Counted from the stretch's first letter, positions 31,873 to 40,090 are shown. The stretch: 64,000 bases of DNA from Paenibacillus soyae (GCF_024623455.1 NZ_JANIPJ010000026.1:1-64000), one strand, 5' to 3'. Numbers and translations: made by a program. The notes: generated by a model from the letters alone, not told the origin.

Positions 31873-32334
31873 TTAACTGACCAGTCTTCTCCAGGCCGGA
31901 TATTCTTCCAAATAACCATGCTCGCTGAGCTCCCTCAGCGCCTTGCGGACATTCTGCTCGTCGTCGCCGGATTCTCCCGTCATCTCGAGAAGCGTCTGCA
32001 TGTCGATCGTCGGATGCTCCTTGCAGAAATGCAGGAGCCCCTTGGCCGCCCAGGACAGACGATCATCCCGGAAATCGCCGACCATCCGGCGGTACAGCTT
32101 GTTTGGCAATATTTTGACTTCGACCAGCTTCTGCAAGGCTTTTATCGTCTGCTTCTCCGTCATGCGGCCCAGCTTGGACACCTCCGACACCTCGGGTGCT
32201 TCGGTTTCGGAGGTCAGCTGCCCCCTTAGCACGATATACACCATTTGCGAATAGATATCCAACCCCGGGTGGTGAAAAATATCTTCGGAAATGGTGATCA
32301 TGCGCGCCTGATCGTTTGGTGGTACGTTCGGCAT
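31873..32334 (-). CDS. Winged-helix protein of the ParM operon
   Basis: 153 residues from the ATG at 32334 (AGGAGAGGGG upstream); the longer frame is not coding. The N-terminal half (MITISEDIFHHPGLDIYSQMVYIVLRGQLTSETEAPEVSEVSKLGRMTEKQTIKALQKL) has the layout of a DnaD/replication-initiator winged helix, and a second DNA-binding-like segment follows (IDMQTLLEMTGESGDDEQNVRKALRELSEHGYL). It lies 65 bases behind the ParR-like gene, so it may contact DNA in the segregation complex. No closer family assigned. Confidence 0.65.
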   Translation of the reverse strand: MPNVPPNDQARMITISEDIFHHPGLDIYSQMVYIVLRGQLTSETEAPEVSEVSKLGRMTEKQTIKALQKLVEVKILPNKLYRRMVGDFRDDRLSWAAKGLLHFCKEHPTIDMQTLLEMTGESGDDEQNVRKALRELSEHGYLEEYPAWRRLVS

Positions 32335-32399
32335 ACGCGATTCCCCTCTCCTATTGGCCCGGATCGCTCCGGGCTTACATCGTTTCGTTGCGCTTCCGG

Positions 32400-32780
32400 T
32401 CAACCAAGCAGCTTGCCCGCATTCCGCGTCGCCTGCCGGATAATATCCTCCGGGCTGAACGGCTTCGGAGGCTCCGGCGCGAAGTCGGGGGCGGATGGCT
32501 CCGGCTCGGGAGCTTCTTCCATGGCTGCGGCGGCAGACTCGTCGATCCATGCGTCCCAAGGCGCGGAGCCGGCTTCCGAGTCAAACCCTTCTGCCGCTGC
32601 CGCTGCCGCCTTCCGCCCAAGGATATGTTCATTCAGAATATCCATAATGCCCTGACTGAAGACGCCTTCCGCCTTGAGCCTGTTCAAATAACGAATGACC
32701 TCAGGCGGCGTATCCGACGGGATGTACAGCGTCACATCCTTGCCGGGCGCCACCATGACCATCTGGCGACGTTTCTTCAA
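32400..32780 (-). CDS. ParR-like small protein
   Basis: 126 residues. The TTG start overlaps the parM stop codon by two bases (an ATG six codons in is the alternative), which signals translational coupling. Residues 5-50 (VAPGKDVTLYIPSDTPPEVIRYLNRLKAEGVFSQGIMDILNEHI) fit a ribbon-helix-helix or short helical DNA-binding unit. An acidic Ala/Pro/Glu-rich linker follows, and the C-terminus ends in a helix FSPEDIIRQATRNAGKLL. In actin-type partition the ParR adaptor binds the centromere and its C-terminal helix binds ParM; layout and position fit that role. Confidence 0.6.
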   Translation of the reverse strand: MKKRRQMVMVAPGKDVTLYIPSDTPPEVIRYLNRLKAEGVFSQGIMDILNEHILGRKAAAAAAEGFDSEAGSAPWDAWIDESAAAAMEEAPEPEPSAPDFAPEPPKPFSPEDIIRQATRNAGKLLG

Positions 32781-33976
32781 TCCTTACCGCTCCCGTCGAG
32801 ATTCTCGGGCGGCGCCGCTTCTTCCACGTCGGCCGCAGCCTCCGAGCCCGCTCCAAGCGCGTGGGACAACAGGAAGAAGGTTCCCCGGACATTGCGGAAC
32901 TGGCTGTAATCCGAGTTGTCGAAGCGAAGCGGCAAGCCAAGCTCCGCGTTCAATCTCTCGATCCACGGCTGCAGCACGACGGAGCCTCCGCCGATGAACC
33001 AGAACTCTCCCGCGTAACGGGCATGCTTCCACGCGTTGCGGGCGTACTTCAGCACCTTCTCCGCGAGAATCCGCATATGGCGGTTTACGAGCTCGGTCAT
33101 ATCGAACGCGACCTTGCCTTCGGCGTAAATCGCGTATTCTTTATTCACCAGCATGAGCGTAAGCTCCGCCGTGCTGGAGATGAGCTCCTCGCCCTGCGCG
33201 TTCACTTCGTTCCGGATGTTCTCCAGCGCGTTATTCAGGTAGATCTTCGCGCCGGTCGAGAGACGCTGGTCCAGATCGAGTCCCGGCCGGAAGAAGGCGA
33301 TATCCATATCCACGCCGCCGACGTCGGCGATGCCGAACCCTTTGGCCGCGAGATGCGCCTTGGAGGACGCCTCCATATCGTAAACGCCGGAGACGTCGTC
33401 GATGCTTATATCGGTCGGCAGCACCATCTCCATCTCCACCGTCACGCCTTTGAAGACCGGCGTCGTGACGAACGAGACGGTGTGGATGCCCGACATGATC
33501 TTCTCCGCGTATTCTTCGCGGAACTTCGCGATTTCCTGAATCGGCAGGCCTGTCCCAAGATTAACCTTGGCCCGGATTCGCTTCTTGCCCCGCTTGATGT
33601 CATCCTCATGCTTCGACGCGATCGCGTAAGCCGCGGCCGTGAGCAGCGTCACCATCGTTTCCTGCCGCTGCGCTTTCTTCTGAACCGCCTTGTCGCCGAT
33701 GATCTCGTGAACGATGCCTCCGTCGCCGATGGCCAGGTTGCCTACATAGACATGTCGGTACTGCTCCGTCTGGATCGCGGGCGAAGTAATCTGCACATCG
33801 AGAAAATCAAGCGGATCCCCTTGATCCATTAAGAAGTAGCGTTCGCCGAACGGCTGCGCGACCACATTCGGGAAAATGAAGGTGTTATTCAAATCATCGT
33901 AAATGCCTTTTATGTGACTGCTTCCATTATCGATTGCTAACGTGATGGTGGTGGCAAGACTTTCTTGTTTGGCCAT
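32777..33976 (-). CDS. parM: ParM/StbA-like actin-family protein
   Basis: 399 residues from the ATG at 33976, which has GGGGGAG 8 bases upstream. Actin-fold motifs are in order: phosphate-1 TLAIDNGSSHIKGIY near residue 12, phosphate-2 FGIADVGGVDMDIAFF near 215, and adenosine FWFIGGGSVVLQPW near 338, followed by an Ala/Glu/Pro tail. Plasmid homologues polymerise with ATP and push DNA copies apart. The next gene is a ParR-like candidate and the upstream DNA holds a palindrome array. On a chromosome-like context the cargo is unknown; it may be a plasmid remnant or a resident filament system. Confidence 0.85.
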   Translation of the reverse strand: MAKQESLATTITLAIDNGSSHIKGIYDDLNNTFIFPNVVAQPFGERYFLMDQGDPLDFLDVQITSPAIQTEQYRHVYVGNLAIGDGGIVHEIIGDKAVQKKAQRQETMVTLLTAAAYAIASKHEDDIKRGKKRIRAKVNLGTGLPIQEIAKFREEYAEKIMSGIHTVSFVTTPVFKGVTVEMEMVLPTDISIDDVSGVYDMEASSKAHLAAKGFGIADVGGVDMDIAFFRPGLDLDQRLSTGAKIYLNNALENIRNEVNAQGEELISSTAELTLMLVNKEYAIYAEGKVAFDMTELVNRHMRILAEKVLKYARNAWKHARYAGEFWFIGGGSVVLQPWIERLNAELGLPLRFDNSDYSQFRNVRGTFFLLSHALGAGSEAAADVEEAAPPENLDGSGKD

Positions 33977-34156
33977 ACTATCGATCTCCCCCAACCTACT
34001 TGATATATAAATAGTTTCGTAGATCAGGGCTTGTTTATGGGGAAAATTAGAAGATTTTCATAAATATATTTTCCATGATAATGCGACAGCAACCGGCAAA
34101 TAACAACCTGCCATTCTAGCCTGGATGGCGAAAAATACTTACTATCCTTTAAGATT

Positions 34157-34238
34157 TAAAGTTTAAACTTTACCCTTTAAACGTTAACGTTTAACCTTCG
34201 ACTTTTAAGCTTTAAAGCTTACCGTTTAGGGTTTAAAC
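34157..34238. repeat. Palindrome array, candidate centromere
   Basis: Four palindromes lie in 82 bases: TAAAGTTTAAACTTTA (34157-34172), TTAAACGTTAACGTTTAA (34177-34194), TAAGCTTTAAAGCTTA (34206-34221) and GTTTAAAC (34231-34238). The first three are perfect over 16, 18 and 16 bases. Their centres are 21, 28 and 21 bases apart. The array lies 180-260 bases upstream of the parM start, where actin-type partition loci carry their centromere. Nothing codes here. Confidence 0.7.
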
Positions 34239-34289
34239 TTCCTTGCGACAGAACAGCTCGGAATTCCAAGCCCTCACTCACCCGATGAG

Positions 34290-34500
34290 ACGGCGCTGTT
34301 TTGGAATAACGGCAATTTTACTGCTATTTCTACAGAAACTTCTTTATATCGCCAAATAGCGGCAAAAAATACGGTTAATAGCTCCCTATTCAGGACTCGC
34401 CCTCATTTTCTAAGGATTTAGTGCCGTTTATGCCGCTATTTGAGCGGAAGCCTGTCGTTGTTTAGGAATAACTCCATTTATGCCGCTATTCCCCTACAAC
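34290..34500. repeat. REP-like AATAACGGCA/TGCCGCTATT repeats
   Basis: At least four short dyads built on AATAACGGCA and TGCCGCTATT follow each other (near 34304, 34354, 34420 and 34470). They match the style of the spacer at 26010-26190. No coding potential. Confidence 0.55.
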
Positions 34501-34567
34501 TCCCAATGCCGCCGGAACAACTTCAAGCGTCATTCCCCTTCTCGGCGATGCATAACTACACAATCAA

Positions 34568-34603
34568 CAAAAAAAACCGTTCCGCCTTACCGCGGAACGG
34601 TTT
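34568..34603 (-). terminator. mqo terminator
   Basis: Perfect 12-base arms AAACCGTTCCGC/GCGGAACGGTTT, followed on the minus strand by a T-run. Confidence 0.9.
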
Positions 34604-34611
34604 CTTCTCAT

Positions 34612-36111
34612 CTACTTCGCTCTCTGCAGCTCGCCTGCTAGACCGAGCGTACGAGCCGTCGACGTATGGATCTCGTGAATCAGCTCTGGATTCTGAAGCA
34701 GCTTCACCCCGTACGAAGGTATCATCTTCTTCAGCTTCGGCTCCCATTCCTTGATGTGCTGCGGGAAGCAGCGGTTAATGACCTCCAGCATGACGGATAC
34801 GGCCGTCGAAGCGCCCGGAGAAGCGCCGAGCAGCGCGGCGATCGAGCCATCGGCGGCGCTGATGACTTCCGTGCCGAACTGCAGCGTGCCTCTGCCGGTC
34901 GGCGTATCCTTGATCACCTGTACGCGCTGACCCGCTACGACCAGATCCCAATCCTCGCTCTTGGCGTTCGGAATAAACTCCCGCAGCGCCTCCATCCGCT
35001 TCTCCTTGGACAACATGACCTGCTCGATCAGGTATTTGGTCAATCCCATTTCCTTGACACCGGCCGATAGCATCGTGACGACATTATACGGTTTTACCGA
35101 GGTGATCAGGTCGAACATGGAGCCTGTTTTCAAGAACTTTGGCGAGAAGCCGGCGAACGGCCCGAATAACAGCGATTTCTTGTTGTCGATATATCGCGTA
35201 TCCAGATGCGGCACGGACATTGGCGGCGCGCCTACCGGAGCTTTGCCATACACTTTGGCGTGATGCTGCTCCGCTACTTCCGGATTGGTGCATACCATGA
35301 AGAGTCCGCTGACCGGGAAGCCGCCGATGCCTCTTCCTTCCGGAATGCCGGATTTCTGCAGCAGATGCAGGCTTCCGCCGCCGCTGCCGATGAACACAAA
35401 CTTGGCCTTATGGCGCTCTACGACGCCCGAGTCGACATTCCGCACCTTCAGCTCCCACGAGCCGTCGTTCGCGCGTCTCATATTGTCCACGCTGTGCTTG
35501 TAATTAATCTCTACGTTCTTGGTCTTCAAGTGATCGAACAGCATTCGCGTTAAAGCGCCGAAGTTGACGTCCGTACCCGTGTCGATCTTCGTGGCCGCGA
35601 TCGGCTCCTTCGACGCGCGCTCGTTCATCATGAGCGGAATCCATTTCTTCAAGGTTGCCGGATCATCCGAAAATTCCATTCCCTCGAACAACGGATTGGC
35701 GGTCATCGCTTCGTAACGCTTCTTCAGATAGGCGACATTCTTCTCGCCGTGCACAAAGCTCATATGCGGCAGGGGCATAATAAAGTCCTGCGGGTTGCGG
35801 ATCAGCTTGCTCTCCACCAGGTAAGACCAGAACTGCTTGGACACCTGGTACTCTTCATTGACTTTAATCGCTTTGCTGATATCTATGGACCCGTCCGGTT
35901 TCTCGCTTGTGTAGTTAAGCTCGCATAACGCGGCATGCCCCGTCCCCGCGTTATTCCATTCGTTCGAGCTTTCTTCACCGGCCTTCGACAGCTTCTCGAA
36001 CACCCTGATTTTCCAATCGGGCGCCAATTCCTTCAGCAGAGCGCCCAGTGTCGCGCTCATGATGCCGGCGCCAATTAAGATGACGTCTGTGCTTGTTTGT
36101 TCGTTACTCAT
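34612..36111 (-). CDS. mqo: Malate:quinone oxidoreductase
   Basis: A 499-residue FAD enzyme that oxidises malate to oxaloacetate and passes electrons to the quinone pool at the membrane face. The N-terminal FAD site is [21 protein letters not shown], followed by the family signature [21 protein letters not shown]. Length and the C-terminal [16 protein letters not shown] block match the family. It is monocistronic with its own terminator and a promoter region containing two perfect palindromes. Confidence 0.95.
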   Translation of the reverse strand: MSNEQTSTDVILIGAGIMSATLGALLKELAPDWKIRVFEKLSKAGEESSNEWNNAGTGHAALCELNYTSEKPDGSIDISKAIKVNEEYQVSKQFWSYLVESKLIRNPQDFIMPLPHMSFVHGEKNVAYLKKRYEAMTANPLFEGMEFSDDPATLKKWIPLMMNERASKEPIAATKIDTGTDVNFGALTRMLFDHLKTKNVEINYKHSVDNMRRANDGSWELKVRNVDSGVVERHKAKFVFIGSGGGSLHLLQKSGIPEGRGIGGFPVSGLFMVCTNPEVAEQHHAKVYGKAPVGAPPMSVPHLDTRYIDNKKSLLFGPFAGFSPKFLKTGSMFDLITSVKPYNVVTMLSAGVKEMGLTKYLIEQVMLSKEKRMEALREFIPNAKSEDWDLVVAGQRVQVIKDTPTGRGTLQFGTEVISAADGSIAALLGASPGASTAVSVMLEVINRCFPQHIKEWEPKLKKMIPSYGVKLLQNPELIHEIHTSTARTLGLAGELQRAK

Positions 36112-36140
36112 ATTAACCGTCCTTATTATAAATTGAGATA

Positions 36141-36179
36141 TATTCTATTATAGAATAGTTGCACGGTTTTTAAAAACCG
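36141..36179 (-). promoter_or_regulatory. mqo promoter palindromes
   Basis: TATTCTAT-T-ATAGAATA (36141-36157) contains TATAAT on the minus strand, a likely -10. Just upstream lies the perfect 16-base palindrome CGGTTTTTAAAAACCG (36164-36179). Both suit regulator binding. Confidence 0.5.
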
Positions 36180-36260
36180 GTAAATTTCGCTCATAGCCCG
36201 CTGCTGCGCAAAAAGTCAGAAAACGTACACAACATGATAAAAAATAAAAATCAGGGCAAT

Positions 36261-36307
36261 AAAAAAAACCATCACCGCCCCTGCATATTTATTCATATGC
36301 GAGGGGT
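36261..36307 (-). terminator. Terminator behind the first DUF2294 gene
   Basis: A CCCCTCGCATAT/ATATGCAGGGG hairpin with outer AACCA/TGGTT pairs, then a run of eight T on the minus strand. Confidence 0.65.
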
Positions 36308-36323
36308 TGGGCTTTGGTTTTCC

Positions 36324-37034
36324 TTACGCTTTCGGGCTGACGATAAACACGATGACGCTGCGGTCCCGCCCGAAATTCCAATCGACAAAAACATCAAGCA
36401 CTTTCGTCTTCAGGATCTGATTAAATCGCGAATTATTCCGAAACTGCTTTTTCTCGAGATTCTGCACCGCCTGCTTAAGATGGGCTTCATCTCCCAGCCG
36501 AATCAGCTCCTTGCCTATGTCGATCAGAATCCCGCTGCGCACGACAAGCAGCGTTCGTCTGTTAATCAGGAAGGATTCGATAAGATCCGGCTTTTTCTGG
36601 ACACGATGACTAATCGCCTCGATCTCTTGGTGAAGCTGCTCCCGTCCTTCGTAGCCTTCTTGCGAAAGCGCGGCGAAGGGCTCTTCTTCCCGCTGACGCC
36701 CCACGATGACGCCCGACTGATGCTGCAGGTCCCAATCATAATAAAACTCGGATACATGCATGCCGGTAAGCAGCAGCAGATACGCCTTAATCTCGGGAAT
36801 CAAGGACTTCATCACAATCGCTCTTGTATGCTTAACGGCGAAGATCTGCCCCTGCTCCAGCAGTATCCGCTCCGTCGGCGTTAGAAAGTGGCGCAGATAG
36901 ATGATAAGGAACGGCCCGCCGATGCTGACATGAATAGACTGCGGTCCTTTGCCGAAAGCGTCCCGAAGAAGCTTTCCCATGTGACTTGCGATTTCATTCT
37001 GTACATGATGTTCATTCGTATTCAAACCATTCAT
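36324..37034 (-). CDS. DUF2294 (MpsC family) protein, copy 1
   Basis: 236 residues from the ATG at 37034; a TTG three codons later with GAGG at good distance is an alternative. The longer frame would start inside the leader terminator. Two tandem DUF2294 units are visible: residues about 8-110 (ASHMGKLLRDAFGKGPQSIHVSIGGPFLIIYLRHFLTPTERIL) and about 120-236, ending KVLDVFVDWNFGRDRSVIVFIVSPK. The family is annotated as part of a Na-translocating system, but biochemical evidence is thin. A close paralogue lies at 38992, with a kinase-STAS gene between. It has its own promoter and structured leader. Confidence 0.8.
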   Translation of the reverse strand: MNGLNTNEHHVQNEIASHMGKLLRDAFGKGPQSIHVSIGGPFLIIYLRHFLTPTERILLEQGQIFAVKHTRAIVMKSLIPEIKAYLLLLTGMHVSEFYYDWDLQHQSGVIVGRQREEEPFAALSQEGYEGREQLHQEIEAISHRVQKKPDLIESFLINRRTLLVVRSGILIDIGKELIRLGDEAHLKQAVQNLEKKQFRNNSRFNQILKTKVLDVFVDWNFGRDRSVIVFIVSPKA

Positions 37035-37080
37035 CCTCGATCTCGGGGATTTGGACACTGCCTGCGCAGAACAGGCCCGG

Positions 37081-37165
37081 AAAAGAAAAAAAGCCCAAAT
37101 AAAAGGTCGCAAAAGCGGCTTTTATTCAGGCTTATGTCCAGCTCAACCTCTGGCTCATTACTGCC
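37081..37165 (-). promoter_or_regulatory. Structured leader 1 with terminator
   Basis: On the minus strand, GGCAGTAATG, a CCAG/CTGG hairpin, and GGACATAAGCC form a compact fold (37129-37165), followed by a terminator hairpin AAGCC-N3-ATAAAAG / CTTTTATTTGGGCTT and a T-run (37081-37133). The AAGCC strand can pair either with the upstream GGC or within the terminator, so the fold could control read-through. A near-identical element lies at 38906-38989. I cannot match it to a named riboswitch. Confidence 0.7.
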
Positions 37166-37258
37166 AAGCTCGTGTATAGTGCTAGTTGGTCTACCCTGTT
37201 CGCGGGTTTCCCCGCATCATTCCGTAAGGCAAAAGCGCTATATCTTTTGCCCAAATTT

Positions 37259-37287
37259 ATTTTAATCATTTCATCATCATTTAGCAA
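37259..37287 (-). promoter_or_regulatory. Promoter of leader 1
   Basis: TTGCTA (37282-37287) and TAAAAT (37259-37264) at 17-base spacing just after the kinase stop codon; transcription would begin about 85 bases ahead of the folded element. Confidence 0.5.
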
Positions 37288-37302
37288 GAGTTCCCGCTTA
37301 GT

Positions 37303-38841
37303 TCACGCGTTACCGTACTCCTCGATAGCCTGCTGCAGAGTTGTTCTCGTCTCGATCTTCTCATGCAGCGCAATTCCTAATTCCAAAATCGTCTTCGTCA
37401 TTTCCGGATGTATCCCCGTAATAGTCGCTTTGCAGCCCTGAATAGCGATGCCATTCACGATTTTGAAGAAACGCGAGACGATGTCCGCATCCAAGAAGGC
37501 GGCGCCGGATAAGTCAATGACGATATGTTTAATCCTCATCTCGTAGATGCGGACGAGAATCTGCTCTTGCAGCCTCTTCGCCCGGAGCGCATCCAGCGTG
37601 CCGACGATCGGCAGAATCGCCAAATGGTCGAAAAGCGGAATAACGGGAACCGACAGCTCCTCGATGACCTCCCGTTGCGAGAGCAGCGATTCGTTATGAT
37701 ACTCCGAATAGCTGGAGGCGAAATGCTTCAAGTAGAGGTCGAAATGGTCATTCACCTGACGCTCCAGCTCGAAAAATTCCATCGGAGATCGCTCGACATG
37801 CGAGCAGTAATGACAGAGAAAATGCCAGTACGTTCTGCGCAATAGCTGAATCCAATCCAGCTTCGATATCAGGTCCAAATGATAGCTTGCCCAGCTTCTC
37901 CCGCGCTCTTTGGCGTGCGTAATCAAGCCGTGTTCGTCACCGCCGTTGAGCAGGGCGACAATCTTCCGGGCGGATTCCAGGACATCTTCCGGGTCCGCTT
38001 CTCGGACCTTGTCCAGCACTTCCCTCCCTTGCCCTTGCAACAGAAGGGCTTGCATGAAAGACTCTTGATTCGCCGAGTAGAATTGCGAAAAATTCTGACC
38101 TTCCGTATAGATCAGGTTCATGATGACATCCCCCTGCCCGCTCGTATTCTCGATTGGAAACTGTAACGCGAATTCCGTTCCGCTCCCCACCTCGCTCCTT
38201 ACCCTGATCTTGCCGCTATGCTCATACACGGAAGAGAATACCTGTGCCAATCCCATACCGGTACCTTGCGTCTTGGACGTGTAGAAAGGCGTGCCGAGCA
38301 TATTGATTTTTTCCTGAGGGATCCCCACTCCGGTATCCGCGACCGAAACCATGAGATGCTGATCGGACACATAATGCTTAATTGTGATGCTTCCTTCGTC
38401 CTCGATCGCTTCAAAGGCGTTTTTCAAAAGGTTGAACAACGCTTTTTTCAGCTGGTTTCGTTTCCCGTAGATTCTCACGCTCGTATCCGCGAATTGTTTA
38501 TGTATGGCGATCTGATAAGATTGCTCTTGGAAGAGATACAGCAGCGCTTCCAGCTCCGCGCTTAAATTGATGGCGTCGATCGGTTCATTCTCCATGTCCG
38601 GCTTGGACACATGCAAGAGATTCTGCAGGGTGTCGAGCGCGTTCTCGAGCTCCGTATACGCATAATCGAGGTACTTATGCGAGGACTCGTTCTTCATCAT
38701 CAGTTGAAGAAAGCCTTTCACCGCCGTCAAAGGATTCTTGACCTCATGGGCGATACCCATCGCGATCTGCCCGACCGAAGCCAGACGGTCCAGCGCCAAG
38801 TCGGATTCCGTGACCCCTTCACTTCCATTTGATACAGACAA
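37303..38841 (-). CDS. Histidine kinase fused to an RsbR-like STAS module
   Basis: 512 residues from a TTG at 38841 (AGAAGGGA upstream). Residues 15-230 are a histidine kinase core without sensor: H-box GIAHEVKNPLTAVKGF (His 32), N-box LFNLLKNAFEAI, G1 DTGVGIP, G2 GTGMGLA. Residues about 245-390 are helical, like an RsbR globin-type domain. Residues 395-505 are a STAS domain opening with the RsbR signature LSVPVIPLFDHLAILPIVGTLDALRA; the usual phospho-Thr after VVD is replaced (FLDADIV), although DLSG keeps a Ser. The gene combines two-component and stressosome parts and is flanked by two DUF2294 genes. Confidence 0.85.
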   Translation of the reverse strand: MSVSNGSEGVTESDLALDRLASVGQIAMGIAHEVKNPLTAVKGFLQLMMKNESSHKYLDYAYTELENALDTLQNLLHVSKPDMENEPIDAINLSAELEALLYLFQEQSYQIAIHKQFADTSVRIYGKRNQLKKALFNLLKNAFEAIEDEGSITIKHYVSDQHLMVSVADTGVGIPQEKINMLGTPFYTSKTQGTGMGLAQVFSSVYEHSGKIRVRSEVGSGTEFALQFPIENTSGQGDVIMNLIYTEGQNFSQFYSANQESFMQALLLQGQGREVLDKVREADPEDVLESARKIVALLNGGDEHGLITHAKERGRSWASYHLDLISKLDWIQLLRRTYWHFLCHYCSHVERSPMEFFELERQVNDHFDLYLKHFASSYSEYHNESLLSQREVIEELSVPVIPLFDHLAILPIVGTLDALRAKRLQEQILVRIYEMRIKHIVIDLSGAAFLDADIVSRFFKIVNGIAIQGCKATITGIHPEMTKTILELGIALHEKIETRTTLQQAIEEYGNA

Positions 38842-38905
38842 TGTTCGTCCCTTCTTTCGATGCTTGAATGTAGAACTCGTCCATCATTGGCTAACGACCG
38901 CAGGT

Positions 38906-38989
38906 AAAATAAAAAAGCCTAAATAAAAGCTGCACAATCAGCTTTTATCTAGGCTTATGTCCAGCGCGATCTCTGGAGCATTGCTGCCT
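38906..38989 (-). promoter_or_regulatory. Structured leader 2 with terminator
   Basis: The second copy of the leader lies between the stop of DUF2294 copy 2 and the kinase start. It reads AGGCAGCAATG, CCAG/CTGG hairpin, GGACATAAGCCT (38951-38989), then a terminator with arms AGCCT-N2-ATAAAAGCTG / CAGCTTTTATTTAGGCT and a T-run (38906-38955). AGGC/GCCT closes the fold and competes with the terminator. The conserved blocks GGCAGYAATG, CCAGAG, GCTGGACATAAGCCT are shared with leader 1 although the flanks differ. Confidence 0.7.
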
Positions 38990-38991
38990 GG

Positions 38992-39696
38992 TTATGGTTT
39001 GGGATTCAGGATAAACACGATGACGCTTTTGTCGAGCTGGAAATCCCAGTCCGCATACGCGTCGATCACCCTGGCCTTCAACATGCTTTCGAAATGGCCG
39101 TTGTTATGCAAATGCTGCTTCTCCAAGTTGCGCTTGGCTATCTTCAAATTCCCTTCATAGCCGAGCCGGATCAATTCCTTCTCGATGCTGATCAGAATGC
39201 CGTTCCGCACGACGAGAAGCGTTCGTTCGTTAAGCATGCAGGAGTAGATACCTTCCGGGGCTTTCTGGACAAGCTGACTTATGTGCGCAATTTCCTGCTC
39301 CAGCGCTTGCTTGCCGGTAAACGTCTCACCGCTTAGCGATTCGTAACGTCCATCATCCGATTCGATGCCCACGAACACGGCGGATTGATTGTGCAAGCCC
39401 CAGTCATAATAAAACTCCTGCAGATTCATACCCGCGATCAATGAGGTATAGGCTTTCAGCTCGGGTATAAGCGTCTTCATTAGTAAATCCCGCGTATGCT
39501 GGACAGAGAATACCTGATCCTGCTCGAGCAGGATCTTCTCGGTCGGAGACAATAGTCCCCGCATGTAGAAGACGACAAAGGGCCGGCGTATCGAGACATG
39601 GATAAATTGCGGGCCTTTGCCTAAGGATTCCCTCAGCACTCTGCCCGCGTGGCTCGCCAATTCGATTTCGGCTTTTCGATCAAGCTCCAACAGCAC
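38992..39696 (-). CDS. DUF2294 (MpsC family) protein, copy 2
   Basis: 234 residues from a GTG with AAGGA upstream. Like copy 1 it carries two DUF2294 units: ELASHAGRVLRESLGKGPQFIHVSIRRPFVVFYMRGLLSPTEKIL near the N-terminus and a second unit ending RVIDAYADWDFQLDKSVIVFILNPK. The two paralogues share layout over their whole length and end in the same -FI(L/V)(N/S)PK motif. This is the first gene of the array; leader 2 begins 3 bases after its stop. Function unknown; signalling partner of the kinase is an inference. Confidence 0.8.
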   Translation of the reverse strand: MLLELDRKAEIELASHAGRVLRESLGKGPQFIHVSIRRPFVVFYMRGLLSPTEKILLEQDQVFSVQHTRDLLMKTLIPELKAYTSLIAGMNLQEFYYDWGLHNQSAVFVGIESDDGRYESLSGETFTGKQALEQEIAHISQLVQKAPEGIYSCMLNERTLLVVRNGILISIEKELIRLGYEGNLKIAKRNLEKQHLHNNGHFESMLKARVIDAYADWDFQLDKSVIVFILNPKP

Positions 39697-39907
39697 TCAT
39701 CCTTCTTACGGAGGTGAAAGCGTCATTTCTTCCACCCGCTTTTTATTGTAACCTAGTTATTGGAAGCGGTTCAACCTACCAATTCCTTATATTTTGCAAA
39801 TATGGGGGGGCCCTTATGCATGCTCTTGGCAAGGTTAGCCTCGGGCAGCTCTTCAATCGGGTGTGCAGAGAGAGTATAATAGGAGGTATTCGACGTAATC
39901 GCAGAGG

Positions 39908-40090
39908 ATGGTTCGAGGAATGAACGGATGGATGTGGATCGCCGTCGTGCCTGTACTGTTAGGCGTTTTGATGGTCATAGGCATAGCGAAGCTGATGGCT
40001 TCGGCTAACAAGGACAAGGCGAGCGAGTTGGAACAACAGATGAGGGAGGAGCTTCCGAGGCCCGAACGGCATGCCGGAAGCGACAATTAA
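39908..40090 (+). CDS. Small single-span membrane protein
   Basis: 60 residues (56 if the ATG at 39920 is used). One hydrophobic helix (WMWIAVVPVLLGVLMVIGIAKLM) is followed by a charged tail (KDKASELEQQMREELPRPERH). The topology would be a membrane anchor with a cytoplasmic helix. No family recognised. It is 66 bases upstream of the DUF1992 gene on the same strand. Confidence 0.6.
   Translation: MVRGMNGWMWIAVVPVLLGVLMVIGIAKLMASANKDKASELEQQMREELPRPERHAGSDN

Noticed and set aside
32861-33832. 323-codon frame antisense to parM
   Set aside because: Opposite strand of a conserved actin-fold gene; no domain.
34141-34260. CRISPR-like repeat reading of the TTTAAA-rich region
   Set aside because: Units are self-palindromic and unequal, with no fixed repeat/spacer alternation and no cas genes in the window.
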